DNA from: Helicobacter sp. 11S03491-1
Lineage (GTDB): Bacteria; Campylobacterota; Campylobacteria; Campylobacterales; Helicobacteraceae
Assembly (NCBI RefSeq): GCF_002272835.1
Contig: NZ_MLAO01000002.1
Location: 62,001-126,000, forward strand
Length of the DNA: 64,000 nucleotides
Reading direction: 5' to 3'
Of this stretch, positions 29,147 through 38,662 are shown piece after piece; the stretch's first letter is position 1; each line of letters opens with the position of its first letter. Made by a program: the position numbers and the translations under genes. The notes under the pieces were generated by a model, which was not told where the DNA came from, searched no databases, and saw only the letters and a program-made list of their open reading frames with translations.

Positions 29147-30057
29147 GATAATTTCCTCATCAAAAATAAAATAATTCCCATGCCAATCCCCTCACTGATT
29201 AGAAAATAATAAAGAATATATCTTCCTTGCGGGTCGTGCATAATATAGTCAAAATTATCCGGACTGATGAATTTCATTAAAATCAAAAAAGCAAAAGGGA
29301 TAGCTGCTGTAATCTTTGAACTCATCCGCACTTCTGAGGTCATGGCATTTTTCTTTTTTTCCATTGACTTGGCTTTTGTGGTGGCTGTAGATAATCTTGA
29401 GAGAACTTCTTTGATCCTTGCCCCGCTTTTGATACTTACTAAAAGGGAAGTAAGGAAAAAATAATAATTTTCAAAAGGGAGTCTTTGATAGGATTGCCCG
29501 AAAACTTTGGTAGGATCATCGCCCATATTAAGACTGCGGACGATAATTTTGAACTCATTTGCCAAAATCCCCTCCATGCTACCGGCGCAATCTTGCAAGG
29601 CTTGGGTGATATTATTCCCTGAAGAAATAGCTCCTGAGATAACAATAAGGGCTTGAGGGAAATTTTTTTCAAATTCATTTTTGATGGCTCTCATATACAA
29701 AACATTAGCCAAATAAGCGCCAAAAAATATAGCTATTAAAATAACTAAAAAAATATTAAATTGTAAAAAAATCCGGTTTAATCCCACCAATATAAGCATG
29801 GAAATAAACGTTGTTAAGAATCCTTTAAGAATAATGCCTTTTTGAGGATCATAGACGTTGCGAAAATGCCAAATCAATTTCTGCATAAGGATTTGGAATA
29901 AAGAGGCTTTTTGTTCTTTGTCTTTGAGATTTGGATAAGAAATATCAATGAGTTCCATAAATTTTTGAGTATTTTTGAGTATCCAAATTGAATAAATAGA
30001 GTAGATAAGAAAAATTGTTCCACTAAGGATTGTAAAAATAAAAAATATTATCATCAA
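29143..30057 (-). CDS. tadB: TadB inner-membrane platform protein
   Basis: 304 residues, T2SSF/GspF family, with membrane helices at about 1-22, 78-98, 100-118 and the C-terminus. The signature stretch NFPQALIVISGAISSGNNITQALQD (about 133-157) identifies TadB. Overlaps tadA by 4 bases and tadC by 4 bases. Confidence 0.9.
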   Translation of the reverse strand: MMIIFFIFTILSGTIFLIYSIYSIWILKNTQKFMELIDISYPNLKDKEQKASLFQILMQKLIWHFRNVYDPQKGIILKGFLTTFISMLILVGLNRIFLQFNIFLVILIAIFFGAYLANVLYMRAIKNEFEKNFPQALIVISGAISSGNNITQALQDCAGSMEGILANEFKIIVRSLNMGDDPTKVFGQSYQRLPFENYYFFLTSLLVSIKSGARIKEVLSRLSTATTKAKSMEKKKNAMTSEVRMSSKITAAIPFAFLILMKFISPDNFDYIMHDPQGRYILYYFLISEGIGMGIILFLMRKLS

Positions 30058-31367
30058 ATCCCCTCCTGCGCTTCACGGATTATTTTTTCCAAAAGCGGAT
30101 AAATATCAAACATCATTGCATTTTTTTCCAAAATGGAATTTTTGGGTAAGCCCTTAAAAACATAGTGTCCTTGTATTTTTCCTTGTTGGTCTCGCTTAGG
30201 ATTGATTTGAAAATCAAAAATATCATGAAGTTTGATTTGAGTATTTTCTATGCCTGTAAGTTCTGATATTTTGATTACTTTTCTACTCCCATCATTAAGA
30301 CGAGCGATTTGGACAATGATATTAATGGCTGAAGCAATGTTGTGTCTAATGGCTTCAATAGGGAGGTTAAAACCTGCCATCATCACAAGATTTTCTAGTC
30401 TGGACATCGCATCAAAAGGGCTATTGGCATGCAATGTGGTCATAGATCCATCATGCCCTGTATTCATAGCTTGAAGCATTTCAAAGGCTTCTCCTCCGCG
30501 ACATTCCCCAACAATAATTCGATCCGGACGCATTCTCAGGGCATTGATAACTAGCATACGCATGCTGACTTGCCCGCTATTTTCTACTCCTGCCATTCTT
30601 GTCTCCATTCTGACTATGTGAGGTTGTTGGAGTTTGAGTTCGGCAGCATCTTCTAAAGTGATGATCCTCTCATCATCAGAAATATGATGAGAGAGGGCAT
30701 TAAGGAGTGTTGTTTTGCCCGAACCGGTGCCCCCTGAGACAATTATATTGCACCGAGATTTTGAAGCGATTGCTAGAGTACTTGCAATATGAGAACTCAT
30801 GGAGCCATATTTGGCAAGCTCTTGAAGTGTTTTGGAAGTTTTGTTGAATTTACGGATAGAAATAGAAGTGCCATCAAGTGCTATGGGATTGATGACTACA
30901 TTAAGACGACTGCCATCAGGGAGTCTGGCATCTACTAAAGGTTGGGCATCATCAATTCTTCTACCCATTTTGGCTACCAGTCTTTTAGCAATATCAGTGA
31001 GTTGATTGTTATCAATAAAATGTCGAGTTGTTTTTTCCAGTTTTCCATTTTTTTCAATGTAGATATTATCTGCGCCATTAACCAGAATATCGCTGACTTC
31101 CTCATCTTCCATAAGAATTCTCAAAGGTCCTAACCCCATAATCTCATCAGCAATAATTTCTCCCATCATTTGGAGTTCGTATTTAGAAAGATATTTTTTG
31201 TTTTGTGTGGCAACTTTTTGGATAACTTTTAAAATCTCTTTTAAAAATATATGGTGGTTATCCATAAGTTGTTCGATTTTTTCAATATCAATTTCTGCGA
31301 ATACTTTTTCACGAATGAAAAGAACAGAAGCGTTTTGTTTTTCTCTGGCAACCATGCTTAAATCCAT
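30054..31367 (-). CDS. tadA: TadA/CpaF secretion ATPase
   Basis: The 437-residue hexameric ATPase powers pilus extrusion. Walker A SGGTGSGKTT (residues 211-220), Asp box and Walker B region MRPDRIIVGECRGGEAFEML, His box GHDGSMTTLHANSP, and the N-terminal LVNGADNIYIEKNGKLE region all fit CpaF. It starts within the end of tadZ (10-base overlap). Confidence 0.95.
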   Translation of the reverse strand: MDLSMVAREKQNASVLFIREKVFAEIDIEKIEQLMDNHHIFLKEILKVIQKVATQNKKYLSKYELQMMGEIIADEIMGLGPLRILMEDEEVSDILVNGADNIYIEKNGKLEKTTRHFIDNNQLTDIAKRLVAKMGRRIDDAQPLVDARLPDGSRLNVVINPIALDGTSISIRKFNKTSKTLQELAKYGSMSSHIASTLAIASKSRCNIIVSGGTGSGKTTLLNALSHHISDDERIITLEDAAELKLQQPHIVRMETRMAGVENSGQVSMRMLVINALRMRPDRIIVGECRGGEAFEMLQAMNTGHDGSMTTLHANSPFDAMSRLENLVMMAGFNLPIEAIRHNIASAINIIVQIARLNDGSRKVIKISELTGIENTQIKLHDIFDFQINPKRDQQGKIQGHYVFKGLPKNSILEKNAMMFDIYPLLEKIIREAQEGI

Positions 31368-32434
31368 TTTCGTTTCCTTTTAGATATTGTCCCTGTTAAT
31401 TTATCAACCAAGAGTTCTAAGGCTTTGTTGGTTTTTCCTTTGGGGATTGTGGTTGGTGCGCTTTTGTCTATAGGTTGATAAGGGATAACAGAGTCAATAG
31501 ATGCCCCAATAATTTCTTCTAAATCAGAGATACAAAGAGTAGATTTTATATGGGGTATTCCCTGATTGACACAAATATAAATCTTTTTTGCTCCCTGATT
31601 GACACTCAATAAAAATTCATTAATACGCAATGTTTCTTTGGCTTTTCTCAAGCAATCAAGCTCATAATTAATCAGAAGAACAACAGTGTCTGATTCATTA
31701 AGGATTGTTTCGATACTTTCTTTTTGGAGACTTTGTATGGAGTGATCATAAAGTATGAAATTAAATTTAGCATGCTTAGGGTTGTGGTAATTATAAGCAT
31801 CTTCTTTGGTTTCTCTAAAGAGACAGACTTCATTGTTATGATAATATTCTTTTTCAAATATTTTTCCGGAGATGAAATCCAGATTAAAAGAACTCTCCGA
31901 TCCTTGTACATTCAGGACACATGAGAGATATCTTTGGTAAATCATGCAAGCTAAATGATAGCTTATAAAGGAATTTCCAACCCCCCCTTTAGCACCTAAA
32001 ATACTTATTTTGATAGATTTTTTATTTTGTATATTTTCTTCAAAACTAAAGATTTTTTCATAAATTTGATCGCTTTGAGTTTGTCTATCAAGATAGAAAA
32101 TTCCTTCGGACAAAAATTCTTGAGAAATTTTGATGGAATCATTATTAGCCAGGACAATACAGGGGATATTTTTGGGAAAAATTTTTGCAATAAAGTCGCA
32201 ATATTCTTGAGTATCTTTAACATTGAGCGCATCTAAAATGACCGCTTGTAAATGCCACTTAATTTCACAAGGTTGTATTTCCAGGGGATTTTTATGTAAT
32301 TTTTTGGAATTATCAATCCCTTTGAGGCATAAATATTCATAAATATTGTCTAAATGTTTGAGACTTTCAGAAACAATCAGAATAAAAGTTTCTTGATTTT
32401 TGTGTGTTTTATTTTTTAAAAATGATAATTGCAT
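31358..32434 (-). CDS. tadZ: TadZ/CpaE-like ParA-family localisation protein
   Basis: 358 residues: an N-terminal receiver-like domain (about 15-135), then a ParA-type ATPase domain beginning SILGAKGGVGNSFISYHLA (about 150-168). The usual Walker A Lys/Thr after GGVG is replaced by Asn-Ser, as is common in this divergent group, so ATP hydrolysis may be weak. TadZ/CpaE places the pilus machine at a pole. It lies 10 bases after rcpA and overlaps tadA. Confidence 0.85.
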   Translation of the reverse strand: MQLSFLKNKTHKNQETFILIVSESLKHLDNIYEYLCLKGIDNSKKLHKNPLEIQPCEIKWHLQAVILDALNVKDTQEYCDFIAKIFPKNIPCIVLANNDSIKISQEFLSEGIFYLDRQTQSDQIYEKIFSFEENIQNKKSIKISILGAKGGVGNSFISYHLACMIYQRYLSCVLNVQGSESSFNLDFISGKIFEKEYYHNNEVCLFRETKEDAYNYHNPKHAKFNFILYDHSIQSLQKESIETILNESDTVVLLINYELDCLRKAKETLRINEFLLSVNQGAKKIYICVNQGIPHIKSTLCISDLEEIIGASIDSVIPYQPIDKSAPTTIPKGKTNKALELLVDKLTGTISKRKRKWI

Positions 32435-32444
32435 ATTTTTTCCT

Positions 32445-33854
32445 TTATTGCATAAACCCTACATTTTGAAAAAATGCTTCTATTTCTCCGCGATCGTTTT
32501 CAAACTTTTTGTAAGGGAGATTGAAAAAAGACTCTATGACATTACGAGTTTGATAAGTTGGTATAGCAATATCCCCAACAGCAGGGCGAGCTAAACTCAC
32601 AGTGGCAACAATAATAAGCTCAGCCTTTGAGCGAGTGATATTGGTTTTGCGAAATAACGCTCCCAAAACAGGTATATCTCCCAAAAATGGTACAGACTTG
32701 ATGTTTTCATTATCTCTTTCATCTAACAAACCTCCAATGACAAAGCTTTCGCCATCAGCTACTTGTATGACACTTTCGGCACGTCTTTTTTTGAGATTGG
32801 CTGCGCTCGCGCCATTTTTTTCGATAATACTTTGTATATTGCTAACTTCTTGAGAAATACGCACAGTAATTTTGTCGCTACTTTCTACTTTTGGTTGGAT
32901 GGTGAGTGAAATTCCATAATCTTTAGCTGCTCCCGGGGAGCTGATAGGTTGTCCCCCGAATGTAACAGTATTTGTGATAGGAGTATATTGTCCTGTAACG
33001 CTAAATTCTGCATTTTCTCCACTCAAAACAGAGAGATTGGGTTGGGCTAAAATTTTGGCTATTTGCTCATCTTTGAGGGCATCTATAATAGTGGCTAGGT
33101 TTAATTGAGAAAAACCCTGATAGATTCCTTGCGCAACAAGGGGGATAATCAAAGATCCTCCATTAAAATCTAATCCTAATTTTGTAGTCATATTCTTTTC
33201 TACATCTGCAACCAAAAGCTTCACATTTACTTGTCTGGGGAGTTGGATTTGGAGTTTGTCAATCAAAGAATCTGTTTCAAACCTGGCTAAAAAATCAAGA
33301 GAATTATCTTGTTGCCCGCCGTCATTTGTAGTTCGTTGAGAAGTCCTGGCAGCAGAGGTGGCATCTTTTTCTTTTTTTCTTAATTCCAAACCCAGCGCAA
33401 GGGCTGCCATATTAAAAGCTGTGTCCCGACTGCTTTCATCTAAAACACTCCCGCTAATAATATATCCTTGTTCTCCGGGGAGACCTAATTTATCAATTTT
33501 AATAGAAGATCCGGGAATTTTATTTTCAATTAATTTAGCGATTTTTTCTAAATTTTTTGCAAAAGGATCAACAGATATTTGTAGGGACAATAAAATATCA
33601 TTATTGTTTTTGCCTGTATTGCCAAAGATTTTGATATCTCCAAATCCATCATCATTAGCATAAATAATGATTTGGCGAGAGTTAATAATTTTATAATCTA
33701 TCACTTTGGGATTGGATGTGAAAACTGTGGTGATGTTTGATGTTGTTTTTAATATTCTGGAATCACCTTTTTTCATTACTATTTCATTGGCTTGCAAAAT
33801 ACTAAGACACCCTATTATGATGAAATAAAAACTAAAAAGAATCATTTTTCGCAT
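32445..33854 (-). CDS. rcpA: RcpA/CpaC outer-membrane secretin
   Basis: 469 residues. Signal peptide (about 1-23), an N-terminal pilus-specific domain (VMKKGDSRILKTTSNITTVF), a BON-like segment, then the secretin core with VNVKLLVADVEKN, the SVLSGENAEFSVTG stretch, and the V-P-F-L-G-D-I-P-V-L-G-A-L-F-R signature. This forms the channel for the Flp fibre. It overlaps rcpC by 23 bases. The canonical partner RcpB is not found nearby. Confidence 0.93.
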   Translation of the reverse strand: MRKMILFSFYFIIIGCLSILQANEIVMKKGDSRILKTTSNITTVFTSNPKVIDYKIINSRQIIIYANDDGFGDIKIFGNTGKNNNDILLSLQISVDPFAKNLEKIAKLIENKIPGSSIKIDKLGLPGEQGYIISGSVLDESSRDTAFNMAALALGLELRKKEKDATSAARTSQRTTNDGGQQDNSLDFLARFETDSLIDKLQIQLPRQVNVKLLVADVEKNMTTKLGLDFNGGSLIIPLVAQGIYQGFSQLNLATIIDALKDEQIAKILAQPNLSVLSGENAEFSVTGQYTPITNTVTFGGQPISSPGAAKDYGISLTIQPKVESSDKITVRISQEVSNIQSIIEKNGASAANLKKRRAESVIQVADGESFVIGGLLDERDNENIKSVPFLGDIPVLGALFRKTNITRSKAELIIVATVSLARPAVGDIAIPTYQTRNVIESFFNLPYKKFENDRGEIEAFFQNVGFMQ

Positions 33855-34695
33855 CGATGCCTCCTTTAAGTTCTTTGATAAAATCTTTTGTTAAAACATC
33901 ATCTGTTGCAAGAAAATTTTGTGATTTTTGACTTGTTTGACTTGAAGGAAGAATAAAAAAATACCCCAGATCTTCTATTGTATAAACTTTTTTAATATCT
34001 TCTTGGGAGAGTTCAGCGTAAAGGTGCGCCATTATTTGTGGAGTCTTTTGAAGGTTTTGAAGATCTGATTTTTCTTGAGAAGACTTTTTTTCTAAAAATA
34101 ACACGCGTTTATGAGGAAAGACAAGCACAAGATTGGTGCTGTTTGCATTTTCTTGAGATGAGTATTGTTGGTTTTGAGATTGCTTAGGGAGAACAGGAAT
34201 ATTTTTTGGATTTTTAGTTTCATATTTGAAATAAATATCTACAAATTCATTTGGTTTAAGCTTTTGTAACACAACATATTCTCTTTGGTTTAAATCAAAA
34301 CCAAAAGAAAATAAACTTTTTCTTGGAGAGGCTTTTAGTTGATCATATTCTTTGCTGCCGGGGCGAGCAATATCTGAATAAGTAATTATTTCCCCTTTGG
34401 GAATGTCTCTAAGCAAGATAGAATCCAAAATAAAATCTTTATTTTTATCTACAATTTTATCTCCCCATATTTTATCTTCCTTATCTTCAATAGTTTGTGT
34501 AGCTATGTCTGTGGGGTTGATAATTTCTCCTGCATGGAGATTTTTTGTAGCGCTTAAGAGACTGAAAGTTTGTTTAGAAGGCTCAATGTTATCTTGCTTG
34601 GTACTATTTGAAGATTCTCCTTGAGTGATGAAGAGACCCAATACAGATACCAATAAAATCATAATGGATATGAGAATCATTATTTTTCTATTCAT
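33832..34695 (-). CDS. rcpC: RcpC/CpaB-like pilus assembly protein
   Basis: 287 residues: one N-terminal membrane helix (about 5-24), an SAF-type domain with NLHAGEIINPTDI (about 53-65) and DIPKGEIITYSDIARPG, then a basic periplasmic domain with a Q/S/N-rich insert (about 170-190). CpaB/RcpC associates with the secretin. Gene order flp-tadV-rcpC-rcpA matches other tad loci. Confidence 0.85.
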   Translation of the reverse strand: MNRKIMILISIMILLVSVLGLFITQGESSNSTKQDNIEPSKQTFSLLSATKNLHAGEIINPTDIATQTIEDKEDKIWGDKIVDKNKDFILDSILLRDIPKGEIITYSDIARPGSKEYDQLKASPRKSLFSFGFDLNQREYVVLQKLKPNEFVDIYFKYETKNPKNIPVLPKQSQNQQYSSQENANSTNLVLVFPHKRVLFLEKKSSQEKSDLQNLQKTPQIMAHLYAELSQEDIKKVYTIEDLGYFFILPSSQTSQKSQNFLATDDVLTKDFIKELKGGIDAKNDSF

Positions 34696-34709
34696 AAAAA
34701 AACCTTAGT

Positions 34710-35138
34710 TTAAATTTTTTGAATCATTTTCGGTAAAAAGAGCAACAAAAAGCTGCTCATGATAGCTATTCCATAAGGGACTGTTCGATTTATCCCGAAT
34801 AAATGCCATAAAATCCAGATAATAATTCCAATCCCTGCGCCTATAAGAGATGTTAAAAATAAGAATGATAAAATCAGATGGTAAGGCATTATTAAGCTTA
34901 GTATGCTTAAAAGTTTCACATCTCCTGCCCCCAGAAATCCAAAATGCCATAATAAAAATCCTATCAGAAAAATACCAAGAGATGTCCAAGTATTAATATC
35001 TAGTCCATATTGAAAAAAACATAAAATTCCTAAAATTATCACACTCAAAATTTGAATATTGCTAATTAGGCGATGAGATATATCTGTGCAAACAATCCAT
35101 ACAGAAACCAAAAACCATAAAATGGTTGTGATTTGCAT
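34710..35138 (-). CDS. tadV: TadV/CpaA prepilin peptidase
   Basis: The 142-residue membrane aspartyl protease cuts Flp and the TadE/F pseudopilins. The catalytic aspartates are D19 (in TDISHRLISN) and D73 (in GAGDVKLLS), the family pair. Five or six hydrophobic segments; it lacks the methylase half, as usual for TadV. ATG directly adjoins the flp stop. Confidence 0.92.
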   Translation of the reverse strand: MQITTILWFLVSVWIVCTDISHRLISNIQILSVIILGILCFFQYGLDINTWTSLGIFLIGFLLWHFGFLGAGDVKLLSILSLIMPYHLILSFLFLTSLIGAGIGIIIWILWHLFGINRTVPYGIAIMSSFLLLFLPKMIQKI

Positions 35139-35390
35139 TTATTTATTATTCCCTTGTGAATTGCTAATGCTCAATCCATCTTGAATGGAACGGAAGGATT
35201 CTTTAATTTTTGCAATCAATCCATCTTCACCCCCACTTCCTAAAACAATAAATAACATGGATGAAATAGCAACAGCAATAAGGGCATATTCGATAGCAGT
35301 AACCCCTTTTTGGCATTTATAAAAAAGCATTGTTCGAATAAATAATTTTATCTGCAAATTTTTTAAATTACTCAGTAATTTATTAAACAT
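35139..35390 (-). CDS. flp: Flp-type pilin
   Basis: 83 residues with the Flp motif K-G-V-T-A-I-E-Y-A-L-I-A-V (about 28-40): cleavage after the glycine leaves a mature pilin of about 54 residues with conserved Glu5 and Tyr6. The leader is long (29 residues) when the start is the ATG at 35390, which has AAGGA upstream; an internal ATG at 35330 lacks a ribosome site. First gene of the tad operon. Confidence 0.9.
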   Translation of the reverse strand: MFNKLLSNLKNLQIKLFIRTMLFYKCQKGVTAIEYALIAVAISSMLFIVLGSGGEDGLIAKIKESFRSIQDGLSISNSQGNNK

Positions 35391-35951
35391 ATTTTTTCCT
35401 TTTTAAAAGTTTATATAAGGCTGTATCGTAATGTATTTTTTCTTAATAAATAATAAAAATTCTCATTATTTTTATAATGATTGGCTATAAAATAATAAAA
35501 ATTTGAGATATTAAATTAGATTAAACTATGTTTCATACGTATTTTATGGGATTATAGTATTAAGATTTCAAATAGGTTACATCTCTAATAATTTTGAAAA
35601 ATATATTTGTTGAAAAGGATATTTTTTGAGATTGATATTTTTTATTATCTATTTAGACAGATAATTGTTTATAGATAAATAAATTTAATTAAATATTTAA
35701 TAAGTTAATGATTTTTTATTTATTAAATATTTACTATTTATTTACTTAATTAAAAAATTTTAAGAATTTGATGGTAGATTTTGTAAATTCAGGTTATTTC
35801 TAAAGAAACTATTCCTCAAAACTTATTGATACTTGTAGTTTTGTTTTGTAAAAACTACATTTCAAAATCCTGAATAATATTTGTTGGTTAAGTCAAATGA
35901 AATATTGAATGATGTTTGTTGATAAAATTGTATGCAGATAAAAATAAAAAC
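35391..35951. promoter_or_regulatory. AT-rich regulatory gap upstream of the tad operon
   Basis: This 561-base gap between flp and the tRNA has no gene. It is extremely AT-rich. CATTAT-TTTT-ATAATG (35464-35479), about 75 bases upstream of flp, is a Fur-like inverted repeat. A 14-bp perfect inverted repeat, 35690-35703 with 35720-35733, lies about 300 bases upstream. The promoter of the pilus operon must lie here, but I cannot fix its -10. Confidence 0.4.
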
Positions 35952-36029
35952 TGGTCGGAGTAGCGGGATTCAAACCCACGACCTCACCCACCCCAAGGGT
36001 GCGCGCTAATCAGGCTGCGCTATACTCCG
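35952..36029 (-). tRNA. tRNA-Pro (anticodon GGG)
   Basis: Cloverleaf on the minus strand: acceptor CGGAGTA/TACTCCG, D-arm GCGC...GCGC, anticodon stem CACCC/GGGTG with loop TTGGGGT (anticodon GGG), T-arm with GTTCAAAT, discriminator A and encoded CCA (35952-35954). Confidence 0.95.
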
Positions 36030-36173
36030 GAAAATAAAGCTCATAATTATAGCCTAAAAATTGAGATTTTAATTTGCTTCTTGGTAATTAATTTTGCCCA
36101 TTTGATTTAAAATTTTAATCATGAGGGAATGTTTCTTGCTTGATAAAAGCAGTTATTCTAAGGAGAGAAAATT

Positions 36174-37217
36174 ATGGTCTTACAAAATTTAGGCAAATTC
36201 ACTCTTTTGTCTTTGTTTGTTTGTTTGTTTCATGTTAGTTTATATGCAGAGAAAATAGGAGATATTGCTAATATTGTTGGGGTAAGAGATAATCAACTGA
36301 TTGGCTATGGATTAGTCATCGGGCTTAATGGGACAGGGGATAAAACCAGTTCAAAATTTACCATGCAATCAATTGCTAATATGCTTGAGAGTGTGAATGT
36401 AAAAATTTCTCCTGAGGATATTAAGTCTAAGAATGTTGCTGCTGTGATGATTACAGCATCTTTGCCTTCATTTGGAAGGCAAGGGGATAAGATTGATATA
36501 CAAATTTCTTCTATTGGAGATGCCAAATCTATTGAGGGAGGTATATTGGTGATGACTCCATTAAGCGCAGTAGATGGCAATATTTATGCGATTGCTCAAG
36601 GTCCTATTGCCTTAGGGAGTTCTCAAAATACGCTTTCCGGGACAATTGTTAATGGCGCAACTATAGAGCGTGAAGTAACTTATGATATTTATGATAAAAC
36701 AGGAATGGCATTAAGTTTGAAAGAGTCTAATTTTCAAAATGCCATTAAAGTTCAAAATGCTATCAATAATGTTTTTGGTTCAGATATTGCTTTGGCAATT
36801 GATCCCAGAACGATTAAGATCGTCCGACCTGAGAAGCTTAGTATGATAGAATTTTTGGCTTTGGTCCAAGAGGTGAATGTAGATTATTCCAATAGAAACA
36901 AAATCATTATTAATGAAAAATCAGGCACAATTGTTGCAGGCGTAGGAATTATTGTCCATCCGGTAATGGTGAGTAGCGGGGATATTACTATAAAAATCAC
37001 CAAAGAACCCCTAAATGATGAAAAAGCCCAAAAACTAGATGATGATACTACTTTTGATGCCAAAGAAAATACCCTAAGTTCAAATGGTAAATCTACGACA
37101 ATTTCAAGTGTAGTAAAGGCACTCCAAAAAATGGGGGCAAGCCCTAAAAGCATGATCTCTATACTTGAAGCGCTCAAAAGAAGCGGGGCAATTAGCGCAG
37201 AAATTGAGGTGATATAA
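36174..37217 (+). CDS. flgI: Flagellar P-ring protein FlgI
   Basis: Periplasmic P-ring subunit around the flagellar rod. 347 residues with a signal peptide (about 1-25) and the family opening E-K-I-G-D-I-A-N-I-V-G-V-R-D-N-Q-L-I-G-Y-G-L-V-I-G-L-N-G-T-G-D-K. The signal-peptide DNA contains a TTTG tetranucleotide repeat. AGGAGA precedes the ATG. The order flgI / flgJ-like / flgS / napA is that of H. pylori HP0246-HP0243. Confidence 0.97.
   Translation: MVLQNLGKFTLLSLFVCLFHVSLYAEKIGDIANIVGVRDNQLIGYGLVIGLNGTGDKTSSKFTMQSIANMLESVNVKISPEDIKSKNVAAVMITASLPSFGRQGDKIDIQISSIGDAKSIEGGILVMTPLSAVDGNIYAIAQGPIALGSSQNTLSGTIVNGATIEREVTYDIYDKTGMALSLKESNFQNAIKVQNAINNVFGSDIALAIDPRTIKIVRPEKLSMIEFLALVQEVNVDYSNRNKIIINEKSGTIVAGVGIIVHPVMVSSGDITIKITKEPLNDEKAQKLDDDTTFDAKENTLSSNGKSTTISSVVKALQKMGASPKSMISILEALKRSGAISAEIEVI
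36212..36230 (+). repeat. TTTG tetranucleotide repeat in the flgI signal sequence
   Basis: Four TTTG units plus TTT (19 bases) within the signal-peptide codons. In frame in this sequence; a one-unit slip would abolish FlgI. Confidence 0.8.
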
Positions 37218-37514
37218 ATGAAAATAGATACAAAAACTCTTTATACAAATTATCAAATAGATAAAATAACCCATCAAAATCTTAAAGGAGATGACAAAAA
37301 ACTCAAGGATCAAACAAATGCTTTTGAGGCACTCATATTGAAGTTTTTTTTAGATACTTCACTCAAGCTTGATGACCCTCTTTATCCCAAACAAGCCGGA
37401 ACAGAAATCTATCAATCTATGTATAAAGATGTTTTGTCTAAAGAATTAAGCGGGAGTTTTGGTTATAGTGAGTTGCTGTTTAATTTCTTAAAAGAACAAC
37501 AAGTTGGCAAGTAA
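37218..37514 (+). CDS. FlgJ-like rod-binding protein (N-terminal domain only)
   Basis: 98 residues matching only the rod-binding half of Flg[44 protein letters not shown] resembles the E. coli segment around residues 30-75. The muramidase half is absent, as usual in epsilonproteobacteria (H. pylori HP0245). Starts directly after the flgI stop, so expressed together as a rod/ring cap factor. Confidence 0.8.
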   Translation: MKIDTKTLYTNYQIDKITHQNLKGDDKKLKDQTNAFEALILKFFLDTSLKLDDPLYPKQAGTEIYQSMYKDVLSKELSGSFGYSELLFNFLKEQQVGK

Positions 37515-38580
37515 TAAATTCGAAGATAAAAATACTCTCCGGCCGGAAGAAGTGTTAGATACTGATGAAGGCGTGATGAATAAAGAATTGCTTGAGAAGA
37601 TTAATTTCCAAGACAAGCAAGAGCTTTTAACACTTTTAAATGAATTTATTTTACAAAGTTATAAAATTGAAAAAGAATTTAAGGATTATAAAGCCCTTTA
37701 TGAATGGGTAATTGAAATCTTGCCTCAAGCAATTTGGGTTATCAATAATAATGAGAGCTTTTTTTATAAAAATACATTGGCTAATCAAATGGAACAAGTT
37801 TTTCAAGAAGCCAAGAAAATAAGCTTTAGCGGAGAGGTAGAAAGCGAAGAAAAGACATTTTTATTTCAAAATAATGCTATTTTGAATAAGCAAATTATTA
37901 CAGCTACAGATATTACTTTACAAAAAAGGCAAGAACGCCTGGCTTCTATGGGGCAAGTATCCGCCCATCTTGCCCATGAAATCAGGAATCCCATAGGATC
38001 TATTTCTCTTTTGGCATCTACATTGCTTAAACGAGTTGATAATGCTTCCAAACCAATTGTGTTTGAGATACAAAAATCTCTTTGGAGAGTAGAGCGTATT
38101 ATCCGCGCTACTTTGTTGTTTTCTAAGGGTGTTAATATCCATAAATCCAAACATCATTTATCAGAATTAAAAAATGACCTTGAAGAACTCATAGAGCAAT
38201 ATACCTATTGCAAATCTATAGAATTTTTATTTGATTTTGAGGATAAATGGGGATTTTTTGATTTAGATTTGATGGGGATTGTGCTTCAAAATTTTGTTTA
38301 TAACGCTATTGATGCTATTGAAGATGGGGAAGTCTCAAAGGGTGAAATTGAAATCAAAGCTAAAATTTTAAATGATGAAATTATTTTTTATATTCAAGAT
38401 AATGGCAAAAGTATAGAAAATAAAAATTTACTTTTTGAGCCTTTCAAAACAACCAAACTTAAAGGCAATGGTCTTGGGCTTGCTTTATCATTACAAATAG
38501 TCGAAGCCCATAACGGGAGCATCAAACTTTTAGAAAGCAAGAATAAGGTATTTGAAATTAAAATTCCAAATTTAGTTTAG
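37504..38580 (+). CDS. flgS: FlgS sensor histidine kinase (flagellar regulon)
   Basis: Cytoplasmic kinase that phosphorylates FlgR to activate sigma-54 flagellar genes. 358 residues with no membrane segment, PAS-like region (about 60-135), H-box [11 protein letters not shown] (H158), N-box [10 protein letters not shown], and G-boxes DNGKS and KGNGLGLAL. The first possible start is TTG 37504, overlapping the previous gene by 11 bases; ATG 37576 is a shorter alternative. H. pylori HP0244 lies in the same position. Confidence 0.92.
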   Translation: MASNKFEDKNTLRPEEVLDTDEGVMNKELLEKINFQDKQELLTLLNEFILQSYKIEKEFKDYKALYEWVIEILPQAIWVINNNESFFYKNTLANQMEQVFQEAKKISFSGEVESEEKTFLFQNNAILNKQIITATDITLQKRQERLASMGQVSAHLAHEIRNPIGSISLLASTLLKRVDNASKPIVFEIQKSLWRVERIIRATLLFSKGVNIHKSKHHLSELKNDLEELIEQYTYCKSIEFLFDFEDKWGFFDLDLMGIVLQNFVYNAIDAIEDGEVSKGEIEIKAKILNDEIIFYIQDNGKSIENKNLLFEPFKTTKLKGNGLGLALSLQIVEAHNGSIKLLESKNKVFEIKIPNLV

Positions 38581-38662
38581 GTTAGATTTTGATTTACTCT
38601 GTTGCTATATGATGGACAATATTATCTAAGGATAAAATTTTTCCATTAAAAAGGATACCAAA

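Noticed and set aside
36082-36100. Sigma-54-like promoter upstream of flgI (TTGGTA...TTTGCCC)
   Set aside because: The GG to GC spacing is 11 bases instead of 10 and the elements match poorly; flgI is not a known sigma-54 gene.
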